From NCBI RefSeq assembly GCF_030286555.1, contig NZ_JASVWF010000001.1:1488001-1552000 (forward strand): a stretch of 64,000 bases of DNA, in the 5' to 3' direction. The notes under the pieces are model-generated. The model did not search any database and was not told the DNA's origin. It saw nothing but the letters and a program-made list of their open reading frames with translations. Position numbers and translations under genes: made by a program. The stretch comes from Actinomycetospora termitidis. Lineage in GTDB: Bacteria > Actinomycetota > Actinomycetes > Mycobacteriales > Pseudonocardiaceae. This document shows positions 36,651 through 45,677 of this stretch, piece by piece (positions within the stretch are counted from its first letter, which is position 1; every line of letters begins with the position of its first letter).

Positions 36651-37738
36651 CAGAGGATCACCACCGAACGCAGCACGTCGCCGTGGTGCATCTTGTCGAA
36701 CGAGGTCTCCACGTCGTCGAGCGAGATCCGCTCGGTGACGAACTTGTCGAGCGGGAACCGGCCCTGCAGGGCGAGGTCGACCAGCATCGGGAAGTCCCGG
36801 CTGGGCAGGCAGTCGCCGTACCAGGACGAGGACAGCGACCCGCCGTGGGAGAAGAACGGCTGGAAGTCGGCCTCGAGCTTCATGTCCGGCGACGGCACGC
36901 CCACCAGGACCAGTCGGCCGGCGAGGTCGCGGGCCTCGAAGGCCTGCTTCCAGGTGGCCGGGATGCCGACCGCGTCGATGACGACGTCGGCGCCGAAGCC
37001 GTCGGTGAGGTCGCGGATGCCCTGCACCGGGTCGGTGTTCTTGGCGTTGATGGTGTGGGTGGCGCCGAAGCCCTTGGCCCACTCCAGCTTCCGGTCCTCG
37101 GTGTCGACCGCGATGATCGTGGTCGCCCCGGCCAGCGCCGCGCCCGCGATCGCCGCGTCGCCCACGCCGCCGCAGCCGATGACGGCCACGGTCTCGCCGC
37201 GCTGGACCTTCCCGGTGTTGATCGCCGCGCCGGCGCCGGCCATGATCCCGCAGCCGATCAGCCCGGCCTGGGCCGGATCGATGTCCGGGTTGACCTTGGT
37301 GCACTGCCCGGAGTGGACCAGCGTCTTCTCGGCGAACGCCCCGATGCCCAGGGCCGGCTTGAGCTCCTCGCCGGTGTCCTTGAGCGTCATCGCCTGCGCG
37401 GCGTTGTGGGTGTCGAAGCAGAGGTGGTGCTTGCCCTTGCGACAGGCACGACAGACCCCGCAGACCGCGCGCCAGTTGAGGATGACGTAGTCGCCGACCT
37501 CCAGGCCGGTCACACCCTCGCCGAGCGCCTCCACCGTGCCCGCGGCCTCGTGGCCGAGCAGGAACGGGTAGGCGTCCTCGATGTTGCCCTCGCGGTAGTG
37601 CAGGTCGGTGTGGCAGACCCCGCACGCCTGGATCGCGACCACGGCCTCGCCGGGCCCCGGATCGGGGATGACGATCGTCTCGACGGTGACCGGCTTGCCC
37701 TTCTCCCGGGACACCACGCCCCGGACCTCCTGCGGCAT
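36650..37738 (-). CDS. mscR: S-(hydroxymethyl)mycothiol dehydrogenase
   Basis: A 362-residue zinc-dependent medium-chain dehydrogenase that oxidises the adduct of formaldehyde and mycothiol with NAD+. The N-terminal [22 protein letters not shown], catalytic-zinc region [12 protein letters not shown], structural-zinc Cys cluster [15 protein letters not shown] and Rossmann motif [13 protein letters not shown] match the mycothiol-specific family. This shows the host makes mycothiol. The next gene is the partner MBL hydrolase. Confidence 0.9.
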   Translation of the reverse strand: MPQEVRGVVSREKGKPVTVETIVIPDPGPGEAVVAIQACGVCHTDLHYREGNIEDAYPFLLGHEAAGTVEALGEGVTGLEVGDYVILNWRAVCGVCRACRKGKHHLCFDTHNAAQAMTLKDTGEELKPALGIGAFAEKTLVHSGQCTKVNPDIDPAQAGLIGCGIMAGAGAAINTGKVQRGETVAVIGCGGVGDAAIAGAALAGATTIIAVDTEDRKLEWAKGFGATHTINAKNTDPVQGIRDLTDGFGADVVIDAVGIPATWKQAFEARDLAGRLVLVGVPSPDMKLEADFQPFFSHGGSLSSSWYGDCLPSRDFPMLVDLALQGRFPLDKFVTERISLDDVETSFDKMHHGDVLRSVVIL

Positions 37739-37833
37739 TCTCGCCCTCCACGTCGTCGGCTCATGCGCTCATGCGTTCGCGTGCAGGGTTCCACGTGACG
37801 CGGGGCACTACGCAAGAGCGCGCCCGGAAACGA

Positions 37834-37873
37834 CCACGGGCGGCCACCCCCGGTGAGGGGTGACCGCCCGTGG
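37834..37873 (-). terminator. Strong terminator hairpin after the thiolase gene
   Basis: 17-nt arms (37834-37850 and 37857-37873) pair at 16 of 17 positions with a 6-nt loop. It starts 10 nt beyond the thiolase stop on the minus strand and separates that transcript from the mscR operon. Confidence 0.75.
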
Positions 37874-37882
37874 CGCGCTCGA

Positions 37883-39061
37883 TCAGACGTGCAGGATCAG
37901 ACCCGAGCCCTGGCCGCCGCCGCCGCAGAGGCCGGCCGCACCGATGCCGCCGCCGCGGCGCTTGAGCTCGTGGGCGAGGTGGATCGCGATCCGGGCGCCG
38001 GACATGCCGACCGGGTGGCCCAGGGAGATCGCGCCGCCGTCGGGGTTGACCCGCGCCGGGTCGACCCCGAGCTCCTGGGTGGACTGCAGCGCGACCGCCG
38101 CGAACGCCTCGTTGAGCTCCAGCATCTCGAGCTGGTCGGGCTTCAGGCCCTCGCGCTCGAGGGCCTTGAAGATCGCCCGCGAGGGCTGCGAGAGCAGCGA
38201 GTTGTCCGGGCCGGCGACCCAGCCGTGGTGGCCGATGCGGGCGAGGACCTCGAGGCCGAGCTCCTTCGCCTTCTTCTCGGACATGACGACGGCGGCCGCG
38301 GCACCGTCGGAGATCTGCGAGGAGGAGCCCGCGGTGATCGCGCCCTCCTTGTCGAAGGCCGGGCGCAGCTTGCCCAGGCCCTCGGCGGTGGTGTCGCCGC
38401 GGACGCCCTCGTCCTCGGTGACGACGACCGGGTCGCCCTTGCGCTGCGGGACCGACACCGGCGCGAGCTCGGCGTCGAACCGGCCGTTCTTGGCCGCGTC
38501 GGCGGCGCGCTGGTGCGAGGAGGCGGAGAACTCGTCCATCGCCTCGCGGGTCAGGCCGATCGCCTTCGAGAAGCGCTCGGTGGAGGCGCCCATCGACTCC
38601 TGGTCGTAGACGTCGGTCAGCGCGTCGTACTCGGTGGCGTCGAGAATCTTGCCGCCGCCGTACTTGTAGCCGCGGCGGGCCTTCGGCAGGAGGTAGGGCG
38701 CCGCGGTCATGGACTCCATGCCGCCGGCGACGACGACGTCGTAGTCGCCCGCCTGGATCATCTGGTCGGCGAGCGCGATCGCGTCCAGGCCGGAGAGACA
38801 GACCTTGTTCAGCGTGAACGACGGCGTCGACATCGGGATCCCGGCGTCGGTCCCGGCCTTGCGGGCCGGGTTCTGGCCGGCCCCGGCCTGGATGACCTGG
38901 CCCATGATCAGGTACTCGACCTGGTCACCGGAGATGCCGGCCTGCTCAAGGGCCTTCGCGATGGCGGTGGTGCCGAGCTGCTGGGCGGTGAGGTCGGCGT
39001 ACGCCCCGGAGAGCTTGCCGATCGGCGTGCGGGCGCCGGAGACGATGACGGAGCCGGGCAT
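37883..39061 (-). CDS. Acetyl-CoA C-acetyltransferase (thiolase)
   Basis: A 392-residue thiolase that condenses two acetyl-CoA into acetoacetyl-CoA, or works in reverse. Active-site residues are Cys88 (NKVCLSGLDA), His349 (GHPVGMSGAR) and Cys379 (CGGGGQG). The size and sequence fit biosynthetic PhaA/AtoB-type enzymes. With the PhaC-like gene upstream and the PhaB-like gene divergent, it can supply polyhydroxybutyrate synthesis. Confidence 0.9.
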   Translation of the reverse strand: MPGSVIVSGARTPIGKLSGAYADLTAQQLGTTAIAKALEQAGISGDQVEYLIMGQVIQAGAGQNPARKAGTDAGIPMSTPSFTLNKVCLSGLDAIALADQMIQAGDYDVVVAGGMESMTAAPYLLPKARRGYKYGGGKILDATEYDALTDVYDQESMGASTERFSKAIGLTREAMDEFSASSHQRAADAAKNGRFDAELAPVSVPQRKGDPVVVTEDEGVRGDTTAEGLGKLRPAFDKEGAITAGSSSQISDGAAAAVVMSEKKAKELGLEVLARIGHHGWVAGPDNSLLSQPSRAIFKALEREGLKPDQLEMLELNEAFAAVALQSTQELGVDPARVNPDGGAISLGHPVGMSGARIAIHLAHELKRRGGGIGAAGLCGGGGQGSGLILHV

Positions 39062-39214
39062 GGACTTCCTCCTGGACGTTGTCGGGGGTTCTCACGATCA
39101 CGACGTCGGGTGAGGACCACGACGACCGCCGGGTCCTCGAACCTACCCGTGTCGGGCCCCGCACCCCAGGGCCGAAGGTGCCCCCGAGGTGCAGGACCGC
39201 TCACGAGGATCGGT

Positions 39215-40462
39215 TCAGTGCGCGGTGACCCCCGAGTAGCGCGCCACCTCGTCGAGCAGCGGCGGCCACTCCTGGCGCAGCGCCTGGTTGCCCATGAACA
39301 GGCCGAGGTGCCCGCCGGGGGCGGTGCGCTTCCAGACCTGGTCGGAGGGGGTCGACACCGCGTCCGCGGCCCGGAAGACCTGGACCGGCGGGGTGATGTG
39401 GTCGGTCGCGCCGCCGAGCAGGAACAGCGGGCAGGACAGGTCGGCCATGTCCAGGCGCTTCCCGCCGACCTCGAGCCGGCCCTCGATCAGCTCGTTGCCG
39501 GAGAACAGGTGCTCGACGAGCCAGAGGTAGAACGTGCCGGGGACGTCCTGCGTGTGCTTGAACCAGTCCTCGAAGGCCTGGTAGCGCGCGATGGCGGTGG
39601 GGTCGTCGAGGTGGCGCAGCAGGTCGACGTGCTTCGCGATCTCGGCGTCCGGGCTCATCGCGATGAAGCCGTTGAGCACGAACTGGCCGGGCATGTTGCC
39701 GCGACCCATCGCGACCATGGTGCGGTACGGGAGCTTCCCGTAGCGCCGGGTCAGCACCCGCGACGAGGCGCCGATGGCGGTGTCGCCGGCGTGGAAGTCG
39801 ATCGGGGCGCCCGCGAGGGTCAGGGTGTTGACGCGCTCCGGGTGCACGCAGGCGTAGATCGTGGAGAGCCACCCGCCCTGGCAGTCGCCGACGAGGTTCA
39901 CCGTCGTGTGCCCGGTGCCCTCGAGCGCGGAGTCCACGGCACGGTCGACGACCGCGACGTAGTCCTCGATCGTCGTGCCCTTCGTGGCCTGCGTGGCGCC
40001 GACCCAGTCGAGGGTGAACGCGCGCGTCAGCCCCGCCTGCCGGATGACCTGCATCTGCGACTGGGTGGGCTGGAAGTCGACGATGCACGAGTCGTGGCCG
40101 GCCTGCGGCGGCAGGACCAGCGTCGGCACGACGTCGTCGGTCGCCCCGGCGGTGAAGTCGCGCAGCCGCGCGATCGGGGTCTCCCAGACGACGGTGTGCT
40201 CGGTCGACCAGGACGGCTTCCGGCGCCCGAGCACGTGCCGCCACCAGCGGGCGGCGTCGTAGACGGTGCGGTGCGGGGTGGCGGCCTGGGCCAGGGCCCG
40301 GGTGGTGACGTAGGCCCCGCCCTCGACGAGCGCGGTGGTCGCCTTGCGCAGCGTCTCGCCGCGGAAGGTCCGCAGGTAGGCGGCGGGGTCGACGGGGTCG
40401 ATGGCCGGGGCGTCGGGCGCTCCGGTGGCGTCGGTGGCGTCGCTGACGGGGGCGGTGGTCAT
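39215..40462 (-). CDS. PhaC-like polyhydroxyalkanoate synthase (alpha/beta hydrolase fold)
   Basis: A 415-residue protein with the synthase-type nucleophile box GDCQGG (Cys194 in place of the Ser of depolymerases), Asp354 in GGATDHITPP and His385 in GGHLGLFM, a full Cys-Asp-His triad. Conserved Trp and Tyr residues around DFQPTQSQMQ and FTLDWVGATQ fit PhaC-type enzymes, but the protein is shorter than class I PhaC and lacks its N-terminal domain. The neighbouring thiolase and reductase support polyester synthesis. An unrelated hydrolase activity remains possible. Confidence 0.68.
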   Translation of the reverse strand: MTTAPVSDATDATGAPDAPAIDPVDPAAYLRTFRGETLRKATTALVEGGAYVTTRALAQAATPHRTVYDAARWWRHVLGRRKPSWSTEHTVVWETPIARLRDFTAGATDDVVPTLVLPPQAGHDSCIVDFQPTQSQMQVIRQAGLTRAFTLDWVGATQATKGTTIEDYVAVVDRAVDSALEGTGHTTVNLVGDCQGGWLSTIYACVHPERVNTLTLAGAPIDFHAGDTAIGASSRVLTRRYGKLPYRTMVAMGRGNMPGQFVLNGFIAMSPDAEIAKHVDLLRHLDDPTAIARYQAFEDWFKHTQDVPGTFYLWLVEHLFSGNELIEGRLEVGGKRLDMADLSCPLFLLGGATDHITPPVQVFRAADAVSTPSDQVWKRTAPGGHLGLFMGNQALRQEWPPLLDEVARYSGVTAH

Positions 40463-40745
40463 GGGGGCCTCCTCCTCACCCAGCCCGCGACCGTGGATCG
40501 CCGGGCGGCCGGGTCGGCCCCCGGCCACGTCGCCAGGCTGCTAGGCGAACCGTATGTCCGCTAGGGATGGTTCGCAACGCACCCGGCGGAGCGGGGAGGG
40601 CCGTGACCTGGACGAACGGTCGGAGTGTCGTCACGGCTGTGTCCCAAGACGCACGAAGGTGTGTGACGGCTGACACCAATGGGCAGGCTGAGGCGCGGGG
40701 TGAGCCGCGGCGGACGCGGACGATGACGACGGAGAGGGTGTCGTG

Positions 40746-41486
40746 ATGGCGGACATGACAGGTCAGGTCGCCGTGGTGACCGGCGGTGCACGGGGCATCG
40801 GCAAGGCGATCTCGGAGCGACTCGCCAACCGCGGGTGCAAGGTGGCGGTCGGGTACTCGAGCGGACGCGACGCCGCGGCGGAGCTGGCCGAGAAGTACCC
40901 CGGCATGACGATCCACCAGGGCAACATCGGCAGCCGCGAGGACTGCGAGCGCGTGGTCCAGGAGGTCTACGACCAGCACGGGCGCATCGACATCCTGGTC
41001 AACAACGCCGGCATCACCGCGGACAAGATGCTGCACAAGATGGAGGTGGACGACTGGGACAAGGTCGTCCAGGTCAACCTGTCCGGCACGTTCTACATGT
41101 CGCACCTGGTCTTCCAGCACATGCGCGAGCGCGGGAGCGGCCGGATCGTGTCGATCTCCTCGGTGATCGGCGAGCGCGGCAACGCCGGGCAGGCGAACTA
41201 CGCCGCGACGAAGTCCGGTCTGTTCGGCCTGACGATGTCGCTGGCCATGGAGGGCGCGAAGAAGGGCATCACCGCGAACTGCGTGGCGCCCGGCTACATC
41301 GAGACCGACATGGTGGCGGGAGTCCCGGAGTCGGCGCTGGAGAAGATCGTGGCCCAGGTCCCGGTCGGGCGCCTCGGGCAGCCCGATGACGTCGCCCGGG
41401 TGGTCGAGTTCCTGTCCGACCCCGACTCGAACTACATCACCGGGCAGGTCTACTCGGTCAACGGCGGGCTCTTCATGTCCTCCTGA
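40746..41486 (+). CDS. Acetoacetyl-CoA reductase-like SDR (PhaB/FabG type)
   Basis: A 246-residue short-chain dehydrogenase with TGGARGIG (cofactor), NNAGIT, catalytic Ser (SISSV), YAATK (Tyr and Lys) and the C-terminal GGLFMSS. NADPH-dependent reduction of acetoacetyl-CoA to 3-hydroxybutyryl-CoA is the likely reaction given the divergent synthase and thiolase; FabG-type activity is the alternative. ATG 40746 is about 9 nt after GGAGAGG. The last 37 bp overlap the following opposite-strand esterase. Confidence 0.8.
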   Translation: MADMTGQVAVVTGGARGIGKAISERLANRGCKVAVGYSSGRDAAAELAEKYPGMTIHQGNIGSREDCERVVQEVYDQHGRIDILVNNAGITADKMLHKMEVDDWDKVVQVNLSGTFYMSHLVFQHMRERGSGRIVSISSVIGERGNAGQANYAATKSGLFGLTMSLAMEGAKKGITANCVAPGYIETDMVAGVPESALEKIVAQVPVGRLGQPDDVARVVEFLSDPDSNYITGQVYSVNGGLFMSS

Positions 41487-42613
41487 GCGGGCCCGAAGGC
41501 CCCGCCGAGCTCGTCGCAGATCTCGTCGAGCGCGGCGGTGGCCGCCCGGCACATGCCGGGGAAGGTCATGAACCCGTGCACGGCCCGGGCGTGGTCGGAG
41601 TGCCGCGTCGGCACCCCGGCCGCGCGCAGCCGGTGCGCGTAGGCGACCCCGTCGTCGTGCAGCGGGTCGACCTTGGCGGTGATGACGAGCGCCCGCGGCA
41701 GGCCGCGGTGGTCGGGCGCCAGCAGCGGGGAGCAGAGCGGATCGGTGGCGTCGCCGTCCGGGCCGAGGTAGTTCGCGCAGAAGACGTCCATGTCCGCCTT
41801 CGTCAGCAGCGGCCCGCGCTCGAAGGCGGCCGTCGAGGGCGCGTCCAGGGTCAGGTCCACGACGGGGTAGATCAGCACCTGCGCGTCGATCCCGGGGCCG
41901 GACTCCCGCGCCATCATCGCGACGACGGCGGCGAGGTTGCCGCCCGCGCTGTCGCCCATCACCGCGACCCGGTCGGCCCGCCCGCCGAGCGCCTCGGCGT
42001 GGCGGACCGCCCAGACCAGCGCCGCGTACCCGTCGTCGCGACCGGCCGGGTAGGGGTGCTCCGGCGCGAGGCGGTAGTCGACGGACAGGACGAGCGCGCC
42101 GATCCGCGCGGCGACCTGGGCGCAGAGCCAGTCGGACTGGTCGAGGTTGCCCAGCGACCCGCCCCCGCCGTGGTAGTTCACGACGATCGGCAGCCCGTCC
42201 TCCCGGCGGCGCCCCCCGGGCAGCGCGCCGTGCGGGCGGTAGAGCCGCAGGGTGGTCGGATCGGGGTCGGTGCCGCCGACCTGCCGGAGGTCGACCCGCA
42301 GGTCGGTCAGCGAGACGTCGGCCGGCATCGGTCCGAAGACCCGGGACGTGACGACGTTGTGCGTCAGACGCCGGCTGCGGGCGCGCGCGAGGGCGGCGGG
42401 GTCCATGCGGCTGATCGCGATCACGCCGGCCCGGTCGGTGAACCAGGTGAACAGGCGGGTGCGGACGTCGATGTCGACCGCCGCGTCGTGCCCGCTCACG
42501 TCACGGTCCTCCCGCGCCGGGCGGAGGCGGCCGAGGCCCGGTCGGGACGGCGACCGCGGCGGGGTCGGCTGCGCGTCGGGCAGCGTGAACGGCTGCGTCG
42601 TCGGACCCGTCAT
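41450..42613 (-). CDS. HSL-family alpha/beta hydrolase (esterase)
   Basis: A 387-residue esterase of the hormone-sensitive-lipase group with oxyanion motif YHGGGGSLG, nucleophile GDSAGGN, acid in KVDPLHDDG and His in VHGFMTF. The natural substrate is unknown; short-chain esters are typical. ATG 42613 is preceded by GAGGAGG. The first 80 residues are low in conservation and Pro/Arg-rich. Confidence 0.83.
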   Translation of the reverse strand: MTGPTTQPFTLPDAQPTPPRSPSRPGLGRLRPAREDRDVSGHDAAVDIDVRTRLFTWFTDRAGVIAISRMDPAALARARSRRLTHNVVTSRVFGPMPADVSLTDLRVDLRQVGGTDPDPTTLRLYRPHGALPGGRRREDGLPIVVNYHGGGGSLGNLDQSDWLCAQVAARIGALVLSVDYRLAPEHPYPAGRDDGYAALVWAVRHAEALGGRADRVAVMGDSAGGNLAAVVAMMARESGPGIDAQVLIYPVVDLTLDAPSTAAFERGPLLTKADMDVFCANYLGPDGDATDPLCSPLLAPDHRGLPRALVITAKVDPLHDDGVAYAHRLRAAGVPTRHSDHARAVHGFMTFPGMCRAATAALDEICDELGGAFGPAQEDMKSPPLTE

Positions 42614-42905
42614 CACGCCTCCTCTCCCTCGCTGGGCGGTGCCACGGGACGTCCCGCCCGTTCGGCGGTCGACGAGGGCATCGCTGCTCCGTTCGAGAAC
42701 GTGACATCGATCATGGCCGCCGCGGGTTCCCGCCGCCAGGCGATGGCGGTCGCCCGTTCGTGGTCGCTCGGTGACCGGTGTCCGGATGACGTGCGCCCGG
42801 GTGGGTGACGGCGCGTCGGGACGACGACATGCCGTCACGGCCGGACGAGCGGGTCGGCCGGCGGTGATCCTCGTCGCGCGGGCGAGCTCGCCCGGCCCGA
42901 GCTGC

Positions 42906-43115
42906 TAGGGTGCTGAATCGAACGAGGGGGAGTAGCTCCCAACACCGCGGTCGACACGCTGATCGCGCCCCGGACCCGTCCGGGGTGTGGATCCGGTCGC
43001 GGCGGCCACCGTCCACCGGTGGCGGGCGAGACCTTCGGTACCGATCCGTTGCACGTACGGGTCGGGCCGGAGACCTGTGCCCGAGGCCCTCCGGTCCGTC
43101 CCGGAGGACGAGAGG
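42906..43115 (+). promoter_or_regulatory. yybP-ykoY (Mn2+) riboswitch with its promoter and expression platform
   Basis: TAGGGT at 42906-42911 can serve as -10. The aptamer runs from about 42921 to 43086. It shows the hallmark GGGGAGTAGCTCCC near 42927-42940, the first GAGACC at 43028-43033 and the second GGAGACCTG near 43069-43077, which in known members frame the Mn2+ pocket. After it, CCTCCGG (43088-43094) pairs with CCGGAGG (43101-43107), and CCTC (43088-43091) could instead mask GAGG (43112-43115) before the GTG. The controlled gene is a GDT1-type exporter, the usual partner of this class. Confidence 0.8.
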
Positions 43116-43121
43116 ACCCTC

Positions 43122-43730
43122 GTGAGCCCCATCGTGGCCACGTTCCTGGCCGCCACGGCCGTGAGCTTCGCCGTGATCTTCGTGGCCGAGCTCGGCGACA
43201 AGAGCCAACTCATGGCGCTGACCTTCGCCACCCGCTTCAAGGCGCTCCCGGTGCTGATCGGGATCACCGTCGCCACCGCGGTGGTGCACGCGGTGTCGGT
43301 GGGCGTCGGCTACCTGCTCGGGGCGGCGATCCCGACCTTCTGGATCAGCCTCGTCGCCGCGGTCGCCTTCGTCGGGTTCGGGCTGTGGACGCTGCGCGGC
43401 GACGAGCTCACCGCCGACGAGCAGACGAAGGCCCGCCGCTCCGGCGGGTCCGCGGTGGCCGCCGCCTCGGTCGCGTTCTTCCTCGCCGAGCTCGGCGACA
43501 AGACGATGCTCGCCACCATCACGCTGGCCACGCAGTACCAGGGCTGGGGCGGCGTGATCGGCGTGTGGGCCGGATCGACGGTCGGCATGGTCGTCGCGGA
43601 CGGGCTCGCGATCGCGGTCGGGCGGCTGCTCGGGCGCAAGCTCCCGGAGAAGGCGATCCGGATCGGGGCCGCGGTGCTGTTCTTCGCCTTCGGGATCTGG
43701 CTCGCGGTCGAGGCGCTGGTGACGCGCTGA
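43122..43730 (+). CDS. GDT1/UPF0016 (TMEM165) family Mn2+ exporter
   Basis: A 202-residue membrane protein with six segments and two copies of the family motif: AELGDKSQ (residues about 17-24) and AELGDKTM (about 120-127). The motif residues form the cation path. Bacterial members expel Mn2+. The riboswitch directly upstream supports Mn2+-induced expression. GTG 43122 follows GAGG by 6 nt. Confidence 0.9.
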   Translation: MSPIVATFLAATAVSFAVIFVAELGDKSQLMALTFATRFKALPVLIGITVATAVVHAVSVGVGYLLGAAIPTFWISLVAAVAFVGFGLWTLRGDELTADEQTKARRSGGSAVAAASVAFFLAELGDKTMLATITLATQYQGWGGVIGVWAGSTVGMVVADGLAIAVGRLLGRKLPEKAIRIGAAVLFFAFGIWLAVEALVTR

Positions 43731-43743
43731 CCAGGCGCGTCGT

Positions 43744-44535
43744 TCAGGAGCCCGAGGCCAGCGACGAGGCCGCGTCGCGGCTCGTCGCGATGACGACGTC
43801 GTCGTAGAACACCGAGCCGTCGGCGTCGATGTCGGACGAGCGGTACAGCCCGGTCTTCAGGTAGGAGACCTCGTCCGGGTAGAGCGTGCCGCCCCGCGGC
43901 CGGTAGTCCGACACGACCTCGCGGCCGTCCTGGACGACGTCGACGCTGCCCTCGTCCGGGTCGTCGGAGAAGTGGACGCGCAGCACGAGGTCGGTACGCG
44001 CCCCGGTCCGTGCCGGGCCGATGTCGCGCGTCCAGTGCTCGCCGATGCCCTCGCCGCCGTCGAGCACGAACCGGCCGCCGCGCACCTGCACCGACAGCGG
44101 GGGGCTGCCGTCCCCGGAGTTCTTCCACTGTGCGATGACCTGCCAGTCGGAGGTCCCCGCGGGGAAGTCGGGCGGCAGGTAGACCGCGAACCCGAACCAG
44201 TACTCGTCACCCGGGCGGAAGCTGCGGTACGCGGGCTCGAGCTCCGAGCGGGTGCCGCCGGCCGGGACCGAGTACTCGATCGCGGCCCGCCCGGGCACGT
44301 CGGGAGAGGAGACGGCCCGTGGGTCGTCTCCGTCGTCGGTGTTCCACGGCGTCACGCGGTAGGAGTCCAGCGCCGAGGCCGTGTCCGTGCCCGACCGCCA
44401 GACGACGCCCTGCCCGGTCGGCCCGGAGGACGGGCCCCGGGACGACGAGTACGGCTGCGCGCACCCGGCGACCAGGAACGCGAGGACCACCCCGACCACG
44501 AGCGGCAGGGCGGGGACCCGGGACAGGGAGCGCAC
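43744..44535 (-). CDS. Lipoprotein with polysaccharide-lyase-like domain
   Basis: A 263-residue secreted lipoprotein with lipobox LVAGC (Cys25). The rest is a beta-jelly-roll domain (RAAIEYSVPAGGTRSELEPAYRSF, EYWFGFAVYLPPDF, WQVIAQWKNSG, YLKTGLYRSSD) typical of heparin-lyase-I-like (PF14099) proteins that cut acidic polysaccharides. The substrate is unknown. GTG 44535 lies 7 nt after a TAGCCT box. It is the last of a leftward gene group and converges on the Mn2+ exporter. Confidence 0.75.
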   Translation of the reverse strand: MRSLSRVPALPLVVGVVLAFLVAGCAQPYSSSRGPSSGPTGQGVVWRSGTDTASALDSYRVTPWNTDDGDDPRAVSSPDVPGRAAIEYSVPAGGTRSELEPAYRSFRPGDEYWFGFAVYLPPDFPAGTSDWQVIAQWKNSGDGSPPLSVQVRGGRFVLDGGEGIGEHWTRDIGPARTGARTDLVLRVHFSDDPDEGSVDVVQDGREVVSDYRPRGGTLYPDEVSYLKTGLYRSSDIDADGSVFYDDVVIATSRDAASSLASGS

Positions 44536-44576
44536 GTCCCCCAGGCTACGGACGCCGGGGTGAGCGGCCGGTCTCG

Positions 44577-44798
44577 TCAGGCGGTGCCGGTCACCCGCAG
44601 CCGCACGTGCCGCTCCACGAGGATCGGCAGGAACGAGCGGATCCGGGCGCCGGAGAGGCGGGCGGACGCCTCGGCGACGGCGCTGCGGACGGTGTCCGGC
44701 GCGACGCCCTCGGCGGACCAGCGGGCGACGAGGCGCTCCTCGGTCTCGGCCAGCTGCGCGCGGTCGTCGGGGGCGGCGGCGGTGGTGGACTGCGGCAT
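44577..44798 (-). CDS. Small three-helix-type protein
   Basis: A 73-residue, mostly helical protein (TEERLVARWSAEGVAPDTVRSAVAEASARLSGARIRSFLPILVERHVRLRL-like) of the small actinobacterial three-helix-bundle dimerisation family. Function unknown. ATG 44798 lies 8 nt after the murI stop, so it is probably co-transcribed with it. Confidence 0.65.
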   Translation of the reverse strand: MPQSTTAAAPDDRAQLAETEERLVARWSAEGVAPDTVRSAVAEASARLSGARIRSFLPILVERHVRLRVTGTA

Positions 44799-44806
44799 TC
44801 CCGTAT

Positions 44807-45655
44807 TCAACGACCGGACAGCGGCCGGGCACCAGAGAACGACTCGTGACTCACAGGATCTCCACGCACGGGCGGCGGGAGCACCTCGACACCCACGGAG
44901 CCACCCGCGGCGAGGGCCGCTCCGACGGGGTACGAGCGGGCCGCGGCGGGCAGCGGTCCCTCGTCCCCGGACAGCACCACCGACACTCCGGCGGGCTCCG
45001 CGTCGGGGGCCGGCTCGAGGCCCAGGCGGCGCAGGGTCTGCCCGGCGACGGCCCCCGCGCTGTCGTAGAGCCGCACCCCGGGGAGCGCCGCGGCGATCAG
45101 GTCCGACACCAGCGGGTAGTGGGTGCAGCCGAGCACGATCCCGGTGACGTCGTCGGGCGTCCGGGCGGCCCCGGCGTCGACGGCGGCCGTGATCGCCGCC
45201 GGGTCCGCGGTCTCGACGGCCCGGGCCAGCCCGGGGCACGGCACGGCGGTCGCCTGGCCGGGCGCGGCGAACAGCGCGACCAGGTCCGCCTGGTAGGCGC
45301 TCGCGCTGGTCGCCTCGGTGGCCCAGACCCCGAACGGCTCGCCCGAGGCGGCCGCCGGCTTGATCGCCGGCACGGTCCCGACGACGGGTCGGGCCGGTTC
45401 GAGCTCGGCGCGCAGCGGGACGAGCGCGTTGACGCTCGCGGTGTTGCAGGGGACGACCACCGCGTCGGCGCCCCGGGCGATCGCGAGCCGGGCCGCCGTC
45501 AGGACCCGCTCGACGATCCACTCGCCCGGCCGGGCGCCCCACGGCATCCCGTCGGGGTCCATCAGCAGGTCGAGGTGGGCGTCCGGGCGCAGGTGGCGGA
45601 GCCATCCCGCCGTCGGGAGCATGCCGAGACCGGAGTCGATGAGCGCGATGCGCAC
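44807..45655 (-). CDS. murI: Glutamate racemase-like (Asp/Glu racemase family)
   Basis: A 282-residue cofactor-independent racemase with IDSGLGML near the start and both catalytic cysteines (VVPCNTAS and VLGCTHYPL). It would provide D-glutamate for peptidoglycan. Its C-terminus is longer than in typical MurI and it is unclear whether it is the main or a second racemase. The GTG at 45655 starts directly with the conserved MRIALIDSG. Confidence 0.78.
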   Translation of the reverse strand: MRIALIDSGLGMLPTAGWLRHLRPDAHLDLLMDPDGMPWGARPGEWIVERVLTAARLAIARGADAVVVPCNTASVNALVPLRAELEPARPVVGTVPAIKPAAASGEPFGVWATEATSASAYQADLVALFAAPGQATAVPCPGLARAVETADPAAITAAVDAGAARTPDDVTGIVLGCTHYPLVSDLIAAALPGVRLYDSAGAVAGQTLRRLGLEPAPDAEPAGVSVVLSGDEGPLPAAARSYPVGAALAAGGSVGVEVLPPPVRGDPVSHESFSGARPLSGR

Positions 45656-45677
45656 GGCCCCGAGAGTAGCGGGAGCG

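Noticed and set aside
40620-40680. Similar GACACAGCCGTG words between the PhaC-like and PhaB-like genes and at 8807
   Set aside because: Only a 12-mer is shared and the flanks differ; too weak to claim a common regulator.
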